DNA of 64,000 nt from assembly GCF_003050785.1 (NCBI RefSeq), contig NZ_QAOH01000015.1, positions 1 through 64,000 on the forward strand. Reading direction: 5' to 3'. The translations under genes and the position numbers were made by a program. This DNA comes from Celeribacter persicus. Its GTDB lineage: Bacteria; Pseudomonadota; Alphaproteobacteria; Rhodobacterales; Rhodobacteraceae. Below, piece by piece: positions 1 through 10,869 of the stretch (positions within the stretch are counted from its first letter, which is position 1; every line of letters begins with the position of its first letter). The notes under the pieces were generated by a model. The model was given only the letters and a program-made list of their open reading frames with translations, was not told the origin of the DNA and made no database searches.

Positions 1-95
1 ACTGGCCGCCAGCGCTCTGTGCGCCCGTCACGCTAAACCCACAAGTGGTCTACTTTTGCGCCGCCCTTTGGTAGGTTTTTACTCCGCCGTTGACA
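1..95. mobile_element. Terminal region of an IS21-like insertion sequence (partial)
   Basis: Read on the minus strand from position 95, the DNA starts TGTCAACGGCGGAGTAAAA and then carries two degenerate internal repeats of the form GG-G-AAAA-ACCA (near 60-88 and 45-65). A TGT start followed by repeated GTAAAA-type motifs is characteristic of IS21-family ends. The reading frame of the cytochrome b561 gene loses its family sequence exactly at this boundary. The transposase genes (istA/istB) would lie outside the window, so the family call is inferred from the end sequence alone. Confidence 0.5.
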
Positions 96-527
96 GTCAC
101 CGATCTGCTTCATCCAGCTCACTTCACTCTCGTGTTTCTCGAAAATGGTAAATCCGAAGGGGGCAAAGCCGCGCGTTGATCCGGCCGCGCGGATCAGCGC
201 CGCGACTGGCACGAGCAGCATCAACAGGTAAAGCGCCCCATGTCCGGCCTTGGCCGCAAGTCCAAGCCAGCCTGTCCCATGGGAGGGTCGGCGTTTGCGC
301 ATGGCGAGCATCCAGATGACACGCAGCACGACGATCATAAAAATCACGGTGCCGACCTGTTGGTGCGTGCCAACGAAAAAGGACACGAAAGGCTGGCGAC
401 CGAAAATGGCACGCAGGCCCATGCCGATGAATTGCCAGATGATCAGCGCGGCAAGCGTCCAGTGGAACAGGCGGCTGATCAGACCATAGGAAGCGGAGTT
501 GTCGAGAAGGCGGGAGGGCAGGTTCAT
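96..527 (-). pseudogene. Cytochrome b561 family protein, C-terminus truncated by an IS end
   Basis: This is a di-heme membrane cytochrome of the b561/YceJ type, which moves electrons between quinol and periplasmic partners. From the start at 527 the protein shows the family's opening: SRLFHWTLA with the first heme-ligand histidine, then GTHQQVG with a second, and three clear membrane segments. Residues to about 144 are b561-like. From there the frame enters the insertion element and continues for about 20 foreign residues to a stop at 33. The last family segment, which normally carries another membrane helix and ligand histidines, is missing. Intact relatives are about 170-190 residues, so the gene is probably inactive. 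It is alone in its orientation, with no co-transcribed partner visible. Confidence 0.75.
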
Positions 528-788
528 GCGAAAATCTCGGCGTTGGGGCGGAAAAGATGTGTTTTCACAATACTATGGCGTATTTATGCTGGACAGGGGA
601 ATGGCTTGACGAAAAGTTTATTGTTTCTCCTGAGAAACGTGCGGCAGACAAGGGACTGGTTTATAAGTGCCGTCGACATGTGAAGGTATATTGGTGGCTG
701 TTTTATAAGATAAAATGACCTCGGTTGCAGAGCCGGGTGCGGCCCCGCCCCGCTTTTCTTCGCCGCAATGGGATCGGAAGTTACGCGG

Positions 789-968
789 TCAGACACACGC
801 TTGGCATCCTCTCACCCCTTCAATGAACTCTGGTGTGCCCTGTTTTGAGGGCACGGCAAGATAATCCCGGAGCCACACGGGGGTCCGTGTGAAGCTCCCG
901 GTCGGAAAGCGGCCCGGAATGTCCACGATCTCGGTCTCTGTCGGACATATGGGACGGTTGCGATTCAC
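789..968 (-). CDS. Possible 59-residue small protein, or a structured intergenic segment
   Basis: A GTG at 968 overlaps the thiD stop (GTGA) and opens a 59-codon frame that reads like ordinary protein: acidic N-terminus, several aromatic residues, ending GCQACV. I recognise no family. The same DNA contains two perfect hairpins, GTGCCCT/AGGGCAC (834-853) and CACACGG/CCGTGTG (874-891). An RNA structure or the thi-operon transcript end is therefore an equally good explanation. Codon composition is weaker than in neighbouring genes. The remaining stretch 528-788 upstream of the b561 gene shows no gene I can support. Confidence 0.22.
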   Translation of the reverse strand: MNRNRPICPTETEIVDIPGRFPTGSFTRTPVWLRDYLAVPSKQGTPEFIEGVRGCQACV

Positions 969-1693
969 GGAGGGGAGGTGGAGCTCAACGCCTCATGGAC
1001 ATGAGCTTTCCCCGTCTCAATCGCAGACACAAGGCGCGCGCCTTTCGACAGGTGAGCGGCAATTGCGCTGGCCAGACGGCAGCCCGTTCCCCTGAGCGTG
1101 CTGTTCGTTCGGGGCGCGGTAAACGGCACGACCGGCAGGCCGGGCCGATAGAGGCGATCCACGCTCTCAGTGCCCCCGGCATGCCCACCCTTGACCAGAA
1201 CGGCCCCACACCCCCGTTGCAAAAGCCGCGCCACACAGGCCTCGTGCTCCTTGGGGGCAAGCCCGAAATGGCGTGCAAGCGCCGACAGTTCCGGCAGGTT
1301 GGGGGTCAGAAGGTCGGTTTTCGGTAGGAGACAGTCCAGAAGTGCTTCTGTCCCGGCTTCATCGAGCAGCATGTGCCCCGAACTCGACATCAGAACCGGA
1401 TCGAGCACACAGGGAGCAGGGGGCAGCGTATCGGCGACGGCCCGGACGGTCCCAGCCGTGCCAAGCATGCCGATCTTGACCGCGCCCACCTGCCCGGCAA
1501 TGGCGATCTGTGCCCGGACGGTGTCGGGCGAAACAAGATGAACGGCGCTCACCGCATGATCGCTTTGGGCGGTGACGGCGGTGACGGCCACGCGGGCCGT
1601 GACCCCGAAAGCATTCGCCACAGCACAATCGCGCAGCACCCCGGCACCGCCGCTTGAATCGAGCCCGCCGATCATCAGCACAGGCGCGCTCAT
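965..1693 (-). CDS. thiD: Hydroxymethylpyrimidine/phosphomethylpyrimidine kinase ThiD
   Basis: Phosphorylates 4-amino-5-hydroxymethyl-2-methylpyrimidine (HMP) and then HMP-P to give HMP-PP, the pyrimidine half of thiamine phosphate. The 242-residue protein has the ribokinase-like fold signatures: MIGGLDSSGGAG at the N-terminus for substrate binding, KIGMLG in the middle, DPVLMSSSG, and a C-terminal TLRGTGC motif that forms the anion hole of this family. It is somewhat shorter than the usual 260-270 residues but has all the motifs. It is the last gene of the operon, and its ATG overlaps the thiF stop (ATGA), so it is translationally coupled. Confidence 0.93.
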   Translation of the reverse strand: MSAPVLMIGGLDSSGGAGVLRDCAVANAFGVTARVAVTAVTAQSDHAVSAVHLVSPDTVRAQIAIAGQVGAVKIGMLGTAGTVRAVADTLPPAPCVLDPVLMSSSGHMLLDEAGTEALLDCLLPKTDLLTPNLPELSALARHFGLAPKEHEACVARLLQRGCGAVLVKGGHAGGTESVDRLYRPGLPVVPFTAPRTNSTLRGTGCRLASAIAAHLSKGARLVSAIETGKAHVHEALSSTSPP

Positions 1694-2604
1694 GTGCCCA
1701 TCCCGACGATGGCCACATGGGCATGTCCCTCTGCCGCGAACGCTCTTGCCGCGCGCCAGGCCCGTAGCCCGGAGGTACAGGTGAAAACCACGCGCTGATC
1801 CGGTGCGGGGCGTGGGATGGGGGTGGGGGTGTCGCGCAGGTCGATCACGAGGTCCGCCGCTTTGATTTGACTGGGGGAGAGGATGACAGGCGAGGGATTG
1901 GCCGGTTCGGGCGCGTCATCAAAACGGAAACCACCCAGTCGCCATCTCGCCAGATCGAGCGAGAGCAATTGTCCGAGGGGGGAGGGCTGATGTTGCAATA
2001 GCACCGTGAGGGCCATCTGCGCCTGAAGCGCGGCGAGGCTCGCGACGATCGGTCCGAGCACTCCGGTTTCCGCGCAAGACCCCATGACCTCCGGCAGATC
2101 GGGAAACACCGCGCGCAGGCTCGGCGCACCCCCACAAAACCCGCCGACATAGCCCTGTCGTCCGGTGACGGAGGCGCTGATCAGTGGCAGTCCGGCATTC
2201 CGACAATGATCCGAAAGCGCATAGCTGGTGGCGAAAGTATCGGCGGCGTCAATGATCAGATCGACATCCGCCGACCATCGGGGGAGGGAGGCGGGATCGA
2301 GCCGGGCGGTGTGTGGCTGCAGCGTGCAATCGGGGTTCAGACCGACCAGCGACGTGGCGGCGGTCTCGGCCTTGGGCCGTCCGAGATCGCTCATGCGATA
2401 GAGTGTCTGGCGGTGCAGGTTGCTTTCTTCGACCACATCGGGGTCCATGAGCCGGATAAAGCCAACGCCCGCGCCCACCAGTTGCGGCAAAAGCGTCGCA
2501 CCAAGCCCCCCCGCGCCGACCACAAGCACCCGCGCGGCGGCCAGCCGGGCCTGCCCCTTCGCACCAAAGTCGGTGAGACATATCTGTCGGGCATAGCGGC
2601 TCAT
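1690..2604 (-). CDS. thiF: ThiF-type adenylyltransferase with a C-terminal rhodanese-like tail
   Basis: Activates the C-terminal glycine of the sulfur carrier ThiS by adenylation so that it can be loaded with sulfur. The 304-residue protein starts [10 protein letters not shown] and carries the nucleotide-binding loop GAGGLGATLLPQLVGAG near residue 30. It also has the DPDVVEESNLHRQ segment typical of the E1-like ThiF/MoeB family and DAADTFATSY further on. The C-terminal 60 residues (VIDLRDT...VVFTCTSGLRAWRAA) look like a short rhodanese domain with a cysteine in the loop, as in MoeB/ThiF-rhodanese fusions. The zinc-binding CxxC pairs of many relatives are not evident. The start overlaps the thiE stop (ATGA). 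Longer in-frame starts upstream lie inside thiE and are rejected. Confidence 0.88.
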   Translation of the reverse strand: MSRYARQICLTDFGAKGQARLAAARVLVVGAGGLGATLLPQLVGAGVGFIRLMDPDVVEESNLHRQTLYRMSDLGRPKAETAATSLVGLNPDCTLQPHTARLDPASLPRWSADVDLIIDAADTFATSYALSDHCRNAGLPLISASVTGRQGYVGGFCGGAPSLRAVFPDLPEVMGSCAETGVLGPIVASLAALQAQMALTVLLQHQPSPLGQLLSLDLARWRLGGFRFDDAPEPANPSPVILSPSQIKAADLVIDLRDTPTPIPRPAPDQRVVFTCTSGLRAWRAARAFAAEGHAHVAIVGMGT

Positions 2605-3209
2605 TTGAGATACCTCCGCGTGGCGGCAATCCATTCGGCACAGCGCGCCTCCGGGTTTTCGGCTGTGGCAATATCGGTCACCACGGCGGCACTGTCCGCG
2701 CCCGCATCGAACAGTCCGGGCAGCCGCTCGGGTGTCAGACCGCCGATGCCGACCAGGGGGGTGCTCCCGGCGATTTTCTTCCATTCCCGCACCCGCTCAA
2801 GTCCCTGCGGTCCCCATTTCATCTTCTTGAGCAAGGTTGGATAGACCGGGCCGAGGGCGACATAGGCCGGGTCATGGGACAGAGCACGCTCCAGTTCGGC
2901 CTCGTCATGGGTCGAGAGGCCAAAAGCGACGCCCGACCGGCGCAAGGCTTTGAGGTCGGCGGTCTCCATGTCCTCCTGCCCGAGGTGGACGAAGCTGCAT
3001 TTGAGATCGAGCGCCGCCTGCCAGTAATCGTTCACGACGAGTTGGGCACGATGCACCGCGCAAAAATCACGGGCGCGGCGGATCTGGCGGTAAATCTCCG
3101 GCTCCGGCTGATCCTTGAGCCGAAGCTGGACAAGACGCACGCCATGAGGAACGAGCAATTCGAGCTGTCCGACATGGCCCACAATGAGATAAAACGGATC
3201 GAGTGTCAT
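2601..3209 (-). CDS. thiE: Thiamine phosphate synthase ThiE
   Basis: Joins HMP-PP to the thiazole phosphate carboxylate to make thiamine phosphate. The 202-residue TIM-barrel protein shows VQLRLKD near residue 30, VNDYWQAAL (the family NDR/ND loop), [21 protein letters not shown], and [12 protein letters not shown], all landmarks of TMP synthase. [24 protein letters not shown] is the C-terminal phosphate-binding loop. It overlaps thiG upstream and thiF downstream by 4 bases each. The family identity is clear. The tail is slightly shorter than in enterobacterial ThiE. Confidence 0.92.
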   Translation of the reverse strand: MTLDPFYLIVGHVGQLELLVPHGVRLVQLRLKDQPEPEIYRQIRRARDFCAVHRAQLVVNDYWQAALDLKCSFVHLGQEDMETADLKALRRSGVAFGLSTHDEAELERALSHDPAYVALGPVYPTLLKKMKWGPQGLERVREWKKIAGSTPLVGIGGLTPERLPGLFDAGADSAAVVTDIATAENPEARCAEWIAATRRYLK

Positions 3210-3967
3210 GCCAAAAGCTCCGCCATGCCGAACACCGGTGTGGAGGCCTGCGCCATGTCGCGGCGGGGCATGAGACCGGCGTCATGGGCCTGTTTCCCGG
3301 CGGCGATGGCGCGGGCAAAGGCCTCTGCCATTGCGACCGGGTCAAGCGCCTTGGCCACGGCGGTGTTGAGCAGTATCGCGTCAAACCCCATCTCCATCGC
3401 CTGTGCCGCCTGTGATGGCGCGCCGATCCCGGCGTCGATCACCAATGGCACGTCGCGAAAATGTGCCCGCATCGTGCGCAGCCCTTCGATGTTGCGCAGC
3501 CCTTGCCCGGAGCCAATGGGCGCGCCCCATGGCATCAACACGCGGCACCCCGCCTCGATCAGCTTTTCTCCGAGGATCAGGTCTTCGGTCGTGTAGGGAA
3601 ACACCTCGAACCCGTCGGCACAGAGGATGCGCGCGGCCTCGACCAATGCGAAGGGATCGGGTTGCAGCGTGTCGGCATGGCCGATCACTTCGAGTTTGAT
3701 CCATGTGGTTCCGAAGACTTCGCGCGCCATATGGGCGGTGGTGACGGCTTCGCGCGCGCTGTGACAGCCCGCCGTGTTGGGTAGGATGCGACAGCCGCTC
3801 TTCCTGAGAATGTCGCGAAACCCCGCCCCGCCGGTGCCTTCGCGGCGCAGTGACACGGTGATGACCTCCGCACCCGAGGCCGAAATTGCGGCGCGCAGAA
3901 TCTCGGGCGAGGGGTATTGCGCAGTGCCGAGCATGAGGCGGTTTGTCAGATCGGTGCCGTAGAACAT
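3206..3967 (-). CDS. thiG: Thiazole synthase ThiG
   Basis: Builds the thiazole phosphate ring from 1-deoxy-D-xylulose 5-phosphate, dehydroglycine and the thiocarboxylate of ThiS. In the 253-residue protein the Schiff-base lysine is Lys91 in [10 protein letters not shown]. The phosphate loops are [27 protein letters not shown] and [16 protein letters not shown]. The start at 3967 is chosen because it lies one base after the thiS stop and is preceded by the GGAGG encoded in the last codons of thiS. The frame runs further upstream, but that part does not resemble ThiG. The dehydroglycine should come from ThiO in this operon, since no ThiH is present. Confidence 0.93.
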   Translation of the reverse strand: MFYGTDLTNRLMLGTAQYPSPEILRAAISASGAEVITVSLRREGTGGAGFRDILRKSGCRILPNTAGCHSAREAVTTAHMAREVFGTTWIKLEVIGHADTLQPDPFALVEAARILCADGFEVFPYTTEDLILGEKLIEAGCRVLMPWGAPIGSGQGLRNIEGLRTMRAHFRDVPLVIDAGIGAPSQAAQAMEMGFDAILLNTAVAKALDPVAMAEAFARAIAAGKQAHDAGLMPRRDMAQASTPVFGMAELLA

Positions 3968-3968
3968 G

Positions 3969-4155
3969 TTAGCCTCCTTGCATCGGTGCGAGAATTTCAA
4001 CCTTTGCGCCATCGCTCAGAAGGGTCGCTGCGCGGGCGTCGCGGGGGACGAACACACCGTCGAGCGCGGTCGCGACCGCCGCCGCTTCCGCCCCGGTTTC
4101 CGCGATGAGATCGGCCAGCGTACGGGCCGGGGTCTCATAAGACGTGCCGTTGAGA

Positions 4156-4166
<11 letters not shown>
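3969..4166 (-). CDS. thiS: Sulfur carrier protein ThiS
   Basis: Small ubiquitin-like sulfur carrier of 65 residues that ends in the required Gly-Gly. ThiF adenylates that C-terminus, it becomes a thiocarboxylate, and ThiG takes the sulfur from it. The sequence [21 protein letters not shown] and GVFVPRD fit the beta-grasp ThiS family. Its start lies inside the end of thiO, 11 bases overlapping, and thiG follows after one base. Tight coupling of carrier and user is usual for thiamine operons. Confidence 0.92.
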
Positions 4167-6938
<2,772 letters not shown>

Positions 6939-7003
6939 TTACGCAACAGGGCCATGCGGCCCGAAAGGACCGCTCTCATGATCGAGACTGCGGAGATGCC
7001 CTT

Positions 7004-7117
7004 CGGTCTTCCTACGCCAGTGTCAACTGGGTCAGGTTCTAAGGGTCGCGTCACCTCGGGCGGGTTTGCCGCCGTCAATCAGCCTCTCAGTCCCTTGGGC
7101 GGGACTCCCCTGACGTA
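7004..7117 (-). promoter_or_regulatory. TPP riboswitch (THI element) of the thi operon
   Basis: The minus strand carries the conserved thiamine-pyrophosphate aptamer in order: GGGGAGTCCC (7110-7101), GGGACTGAGAGGCTG around 7096-7082 with the CTGAGA core, ACCCTTAGAACCTGA (7046-7032), and CTGGCGTAGGAAG (7020-7008). These are the pyrimidine- and pyrophosphate-sensing loops of the family. The aptamer begins about 7 bases after the -10 element, so it starts essentially at the transcript end. It is expected to shut off the operon when TPP is plentiful. Confidence 0.95.
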
Positions 7118-7123
7118 AGCGCA

Positions 7124-7152
7124 TTTATCGAAAGCCTTGCCTCGTTTGTCAA
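7124..7152 (-). promoter_or_regulatory. Promoter of the thiCOSGEFD operon
   Basis: On the minus strand a perfect TTGACA (-35, 7152-7147) is followed after 17 bases by GATAAA (-10, 7129-7124). The TPP aptamer starts at about +1. The position, spacing and orientation fit a sigma-70 promoter for the thiamine operon. The rest of the 7153-7310 stretch, up to the divergent regulator gene, holds no further feature I recognise. Confidence 0.7.
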
Positions 7153-7310
7153 CGGTCGACAAAGGGAGACAATCTTCAAAGCCGGTGCCCGAGACTGTCG
7201 GGGCATTGCGACCGGCAGGTCTTGTCACAAAACATGCCGCCGAAAATCCGACCAAAAGGTCTGTTTTTTCTTTATGAATCTATCGAAACCGTCAAAGCCG
7301 GGGTAAATGG

Positions 7311-8249
7311 ATGTGCGGCAGTCCTTTTGCCGAAACGTTTCACCGAGTTACACAGGAAGATGTCTTGCCCGAAAACCTTGCATATGCCGAATTGATCGCC
7401 GTTCTTGTCGCTGTGACGGACAATGAACCCCGCGTCATGACCATCGGCGCGGGGGAGGCATTGCCGTCGGGTCCGTTCGAAACGAGCCATCGCAGTCTTC
7501 AGAGCGGGCTGCGGGCCTGGATCGAGAGCCAGACCGGGCATCCCGTGGGCTATCTCGAACAGCTTTACACCTTTGCCGATCGCGACCGGGCGACAGAGGC
7601 AGCGAGTGCCGCGCCCCATACCCGGCATATTTCCATCGGCTATCTCGGTCTTGTCCGCGAACAGGCAGCTCTGGGGGCAGGGCGCCCGGAATGGCACAGT
7701 TGGTATGAATATTTCCCGTGGGAGGATCACCGGGAACGGCGTCCCGAATTGCTGAACCACATCACCGAGCGGCTTCTGGTCTGGGCGGGGGAGGATGTGA
7801 CCCGTCGTCAGAGGGTGGAATTTCTGTTCGGGCTGAACGGCTTGCTCTGGAACGAAGATCTTGTCTTGCAGCGCTACGAGATGATCTACGAGGCGCAACT
7901 CGAAAAGGAGCCGGGCTTTGGGCGGCAAATGGCCGGCGACCATCGTCGTATTCTGGCCACCGGGATCACGCGGCTTCGGGCCAAGATCAAATATTATCCG
8001 GTGGTGTTCGAACTGATGCCGGACAGTTTCACTCTTCTGGACCTTCAGCGCATGACCGAAGCGCTGGCGGGGCTCAGGCTTCACAAATCGAATTTCCGCC
8101 GTCAGGTCGATCAGCAGAACCTGATTGAGGAGACCGGGGAGATGTCGAGTGAGACGGGCGGACGCCCGGCCAAGCTGTTCCGCTACCGTCCCGCCATTCT
8201 GGAGGCGAGCGCCCTGTCGGGGGCGCGTCTTCCCTATTCCCGTCACTGA
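7311..8249 (+). CDS. nadQ: NadQ-like transcriptional regulator of NAD synthesis (COG4111/NrtR-type)
   Basis: A 312-residue protein of the Nudix-derived regulator group that senses NAD metabolites. The N-terminal ~210 residues resemble a Nudix fold (ELIAVLVAVTDNEPRV, LGAGRPEWHSWYEYFPWEDHRERR) without a recognisable catalytic Nudix box. The C-terminal ~90 residues are a winged helix: LLDLQRMTEALAGLRLHKSNFRRQVDQ and GRPAKLFRYRP closely match the NrtR-type DNA-binding module. The gene sits directly upstream of nadABC in the same direction. A 19-base palindrome lies in the gap between this gene and nadA. The family assignment is from memory of motifs and synteny. Repression of nadABC is inferred. 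Start chosen at the only ATG in the frame near 7311. Confidence 0.75.
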   Translation: MCGSPFAETFHRVTQEDVLPENLAYAELIAVLVAVTDNEPRVMTIGAGEALPSGPFETSHRSLQSGLRAWIESQTGHPVGYLEQLYTFADRDRATEAASAAPHTRHISIGYLGLVREQAALGAGRPEWHSWYEYFPWEDHRERRPELLNHITERLLVWAGEDVTRRQRVEFLFGLNGLLWNEDLVLQRYEMIYEAQLEKEPGFGRQMAGDHRRILATGITRLRAKIKYYPVVFELMPDSFTLLDLQRMTEALAGLRLHKSNFRRQVDQQNLIEETGEMSSETGGRPAKLFRYRPAILEASALSGARLPYSRH

Positions 8250-8260
8250 GTGTCATGCAC

Positions 8261-8289
8261 TTGACATAAACTCACATCGAGAATAAGTC
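8261..8289 (+). promoter_or_regulatory. Candidate promoter of nadABC
   Basis: TTGACA at 8261-8266 is a perfect -35 box. After 17 bases the -10 region reads TAAGTC (8284-8289), a weak match. The start point would fall near 8296, just before the palindrome at 8300-8318, which is a good layout for repression by a DNA-bound regulator. Confidence 0.5.
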
Positions 8290-8299
8290 ATCCCCTGGA

Positions 8300-8318
8300 T
8301 GTACTCAATTCGAGTACA
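8300..8318. promoter_or_regulatory. Palindromic operator candidate before nadA
   Basis: TGTACTCAATTCGAGTACA is a perfect inverted repeat: TGTACTC and its reverse complement GAGTACA separated by AATTC. It lies 12 bases before the nadA start codon, downstream of the probable transcription start and next to the nadA Shine-Dalgarno (AAGGAGG). Such a dyad fits a dimeric winged-helix regulator, most simply the NadQ-like protein encoded just upstream. The palindrome is observed and the ligand and partner are inferred. Confidence 0.65.
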
Positions 8319-8329
8319 AGGAGGATTCT

Positions 8330-9298
8330 ATGACGACCATGCGCCTGCCCGAGCTTTACGAGCGTGTTTCCAAGATCATCCCGCATCCCGACTGGATGCT
8401 GTTCGAGGATGATATCGCGGCGATTCTTGAGCTGAAACGCGAGAAAAACGCAGTGATCCTGGCCCATAATTACCAGACGCCGGAAATTTTTCACGGCGTG
8501 GCCGATATCGTGGGCGACAGTCTGGCGCTGGCGCGCAAGGCGGTGGATGTGGAGGCGGATGTCATCGTGCTTGCCGGGGTGCATTTCATGGCGGAAACCG
8601 CCAAGCTTTTGAACCCGGAAAAAACGGTGCTGATCCCCGATCCCGGTGCAGGCTGTTCGCTGGCCGACTCGATCACGCCGGAGGACATCGCGCTCCTGCG
8701 GGCCGCGCACCCCGGCGTGCCCGTCGTCACCTATGTCAACACATCGGCGGCGGTGAAGGCGGTCTCCGACATTTGCTGCACCTCCGGCAACGCCAAACAG
8801 GTCGTCGAATCTCTGGGTGTTGACCGGGTGTTGATGCTGCCCGACGAATATCTGGCGCAAAACGTCGCGCGGGAGACGGATGTCGAGTTGATCGCGTGGA
8901 AGGGCCATTGCGAGGTGCATGAACTGTTCACTCCGCAGGATGTGCGCAGCATGCGGGAGGCCTATCCGGGCGTCATCGTGCTCGCCCATCCCGAATGCCC
9001 GCCGGAGGTTGTGGCGGAGGCCGATTTCTCCGGCTCGACGGCGGTGATGTCCGATTTCGTCGGAAAGCAGAAACCTGCGCGTGTCCTGCTTTTGACCGAG
9101 TGCTCGATGAGCGACAACGTGGCGGCGAACCACCCGGATGTGGAATTCGTGCGGCCCTGCAACCTCTGCCCGCATATGAAGAAGATCAGCCTCGCCAATA
9201 TCCGGGAGGCATTGGAAACCGGGCGGCATGAGGTGACGATCGACCCGGCGATTGCGCAAGACGCGCGTCGTGCCGTCGAGCGGATGCTGACGGTCTGA
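8330..9298 (+). CDS. nadA: Quinolinate synthase NadA
   Basis: Condenses iminoaspartate with dihydroxyacetone phosphate to quinolinate, using an oxygen-sensitive 4Fe-4S cluster. The 322-residue protein has [11 protein letters not shown] near the N-terminus, the cysteine in [11 protein letters not shown] (Cys109), Cys194 in [10 protein letters not shown] and the CNLC motif (Cys277/Cys280), giving the three expected cluster ligands. VNTSAAVKA and [12 protein letters not shown] are further family landmarks. An excellent Shine-Dalgarno (AAGGAGG) precedes the ATG. It is followed by nadB with a one-base overlap (TGATG). Confidence 0.94.
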   Translation: MTTMRLPELYERVSKIIPHPDWMLFEDDIAAILELKREKNAVILAHNYQTPEIFHGVADIVGDSLALARKAVDVEADVIVLAGVHFMAETAKLLNPEKTVLIPDPGAGCSLADSITPEDIALLRAAHPGVPVVTYVNTSAAVKAVSDICCTSGNAKQVVESLGVDRVLMLPDEYLAQNVARETDVELIAWKGHCEVHELFTPQDVRSMREAYPGVIVLAHPECPPEVVAEADFSGSTAVMSDFVGKQKPARVLLLTECSMSDNVAANHPDVEFVRPCNLCPHMKKISLANIREALETGRHEVTIDPAIAQDARRAVERMLTV

Positions 9299-10869
9299 TG
9301 CAAAGCCTCGCGCCCCTCGTTGCCCCTGTGGCGGGACAGATCGCGGTGGTCGGAAGCGGCATTGCCGGGCTGATGACTGCGCTGGAACTGGCACCCAGGC
9401 CCGTGGTTCTGGTGACCCGTGCCGATCTTGGCCGGGAAAGTTCGAGCCTCTGGGCGCAGGGTGGAATTGCCGCGAGCCTCGGTCCGGAGGACGACCCGGA
9501 ACAGCATGTCGACGACACGCTGCGCGCCGGGGCGGGGCTATGTGACCCGGAGGCGGTGCGGGGGATTCTGTCTCAGGCGCGCGATGCCATTGAAACGCTC
9601 GAACGCTATGGCGTGCGCTTTGATCGAAATGCCGATGGCAGCTACGCGCTTGGGCTTGAGGCCGCACATGGGCGGCACCGTATCTTGCACGCTGGTGGTG
9701 ACGGGTCGGGCGCGGCGATCACGGAGGCGCTGGTCAAGGCCGTGCTCAACACCCCGTCGATCACCTGCCTGACCGGGGTCGAAGCGCGGCGTGTCTGTGT
9801 GACGGACGGGGGCGTGAGCGGTCTGTGGCTTCAGTCTGGCGATGAGGCGATGATCCTGCCGACGTCGCAAGTGGTGCTGGCGACCGGCGGTCTTGGCGGG
9901 CTCTATGATGCGACCACCAATCCGCGCGGCAATGTGGGGCAAGGGGTCATGATGGCCGCCCGCGCCGGTGCCGTGCTCACCGATCTGGAATTCGTGCAGT
10001 TTCACCCTACGGCACTCGATGTGCCGCGCACGCCGCTGGCGCTTGTCAGCGAGGCGGTGCGGGGCGCGGGGGCGTGGCTGATCAACGGGGCGGGCGAGCG
10101 GTTCATGGCCGACACGCCCGGCGCGGAACTGGCCCCGCGCGACGTTGTGGCCCGTGCGATCCATGCGCAAATCGCGCGGGGGGAGCGGGTGTATCTCGAT
10201 GCGACGCGGGCGATTGGCGAGGATTTTGCTGCAAAATTCCCGATCATTCATCAGTTTTGTCGCGAGGCGGGGATTGATCCCGCGCGCGCGCCAATCCCGG
10301 TGCGCCCCGCGGCGCATTACTACATGGGTGGGATCGCGACGGACCTTCGGGGGCGAACCACCGTACCCGGTCTTTGGGCGGTCGGTGAATGTGCCTGCAC
10401 GGGTCTGCACGGGGCCAACCGGCTGGCCAGCAATTCGCTTCTGGAGGCGGTGGTGATGGGGCGGCGCGCGGCGCGCGACATTTATGAGACCGCCAGACCG
10501 ATGTCGCAGACCGAGCCAAGCAGAGCAGCGCCGCAGATGTTGCCAAAGGCGGAGGCCGACGACATCCGCCCGATCGTGTCGCAGTATCTCGGAATGATCC
10601 GGGACCGTGCGGGGATCGAAGCGGCCCTGCGTGCGCTGCGCCCTCTGGCGATGGGGAACGGTCCGGGTGCGGATGCGGCCATTGTCGCGCTTGGCATTGC
10701 CTGTTTCGCCGCATTGCGCACGGAATCGCGGGGCGGCCATGCCCGCAGCGATTTTCCTGAACCGGAGGCCGTGTCGACCCGCCGCCGCATGACCCTCGAT
10801 GATATTTTTACCGCCAGCGGCACGCTGCTGGCCCCCGCTTCTCAACCTCTACCGGAGACCCTGACGTGA
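9298..10869 (+). CDS. nadB: L-aspartate oxidase NadB
   Basis: FAD enzyme that oxidises L-aspartate to iminoaspartate for NadA. In the 523-residue protein, VVGSGIAGLMTALEL is the FAD loop, SSLWAQGGIAASL and ATGGLGGLYDATTNP are succinate dehydrogenase/fumarate reductase-family blocks, and FVQFHPTAL, RPAAHYYMGGI and GECACTGLHGANRLASNSLLEA complete the active site and C-terminal FAD contacts. It overlaps nadA by one base and nadC by 4, so the three genes form one unit. Confidence 0.94.
   Translation: MQSLAPLVAPVAGQIAVVGSGIAGLMTALELAPRPVVLVTRADLGRESSSLWAQGGIAASLGPEDDPEQHVDDTLRAGAGLCDPEAVRGILSQARDAIETLERYGVRFDRNADGSYALGLEAAHGRHRILHAGGDGSGAAITEALVKAVLNTPSITCLTGVEARRVCVTDGGVSGLWLQSGDEAMILPTSQVVLATGGLGGLYDATTNPRGNVGQGVMMAARAGAVLTDLEFVQFHPTALDVPRTPLALVSEAVRGAGAWLINGAGERFMADTPGAELAPRDVVARAIHAQIARGERVYLDATRAIGEDFAAKFPIIHQFCREAGIDPARAPIPVRPAAHYYMGGIATDLRGRTTVPGLWAVGECACTGLHGANRLASNSLLEAVVMGRRAARDIYETARPMSQTEPSRAAPQMLPKAEADDIRPIVSQYLGMIRDRAGIEAALRALRPLAMGNGPGADAAIVALGIACFAALRTESRGGHARSDFPEPEAVSTRRRMTLDDIFTASGTLLAPASQPLPETLT

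Noticed and set aside
240-683. Open + strand frame opposite the b561 gene
   Set aside because: It is the antisense shadow of the b561 frame, with a composition (many Gly, Asp, His, Ala) typical of shadows and no ribosome binding site.
7272-8246. 324-codon minus-strand frame opposite nadQ
   Set aside because: Antisense of a gene with clear family similarity, and in the shadow composition pattern.
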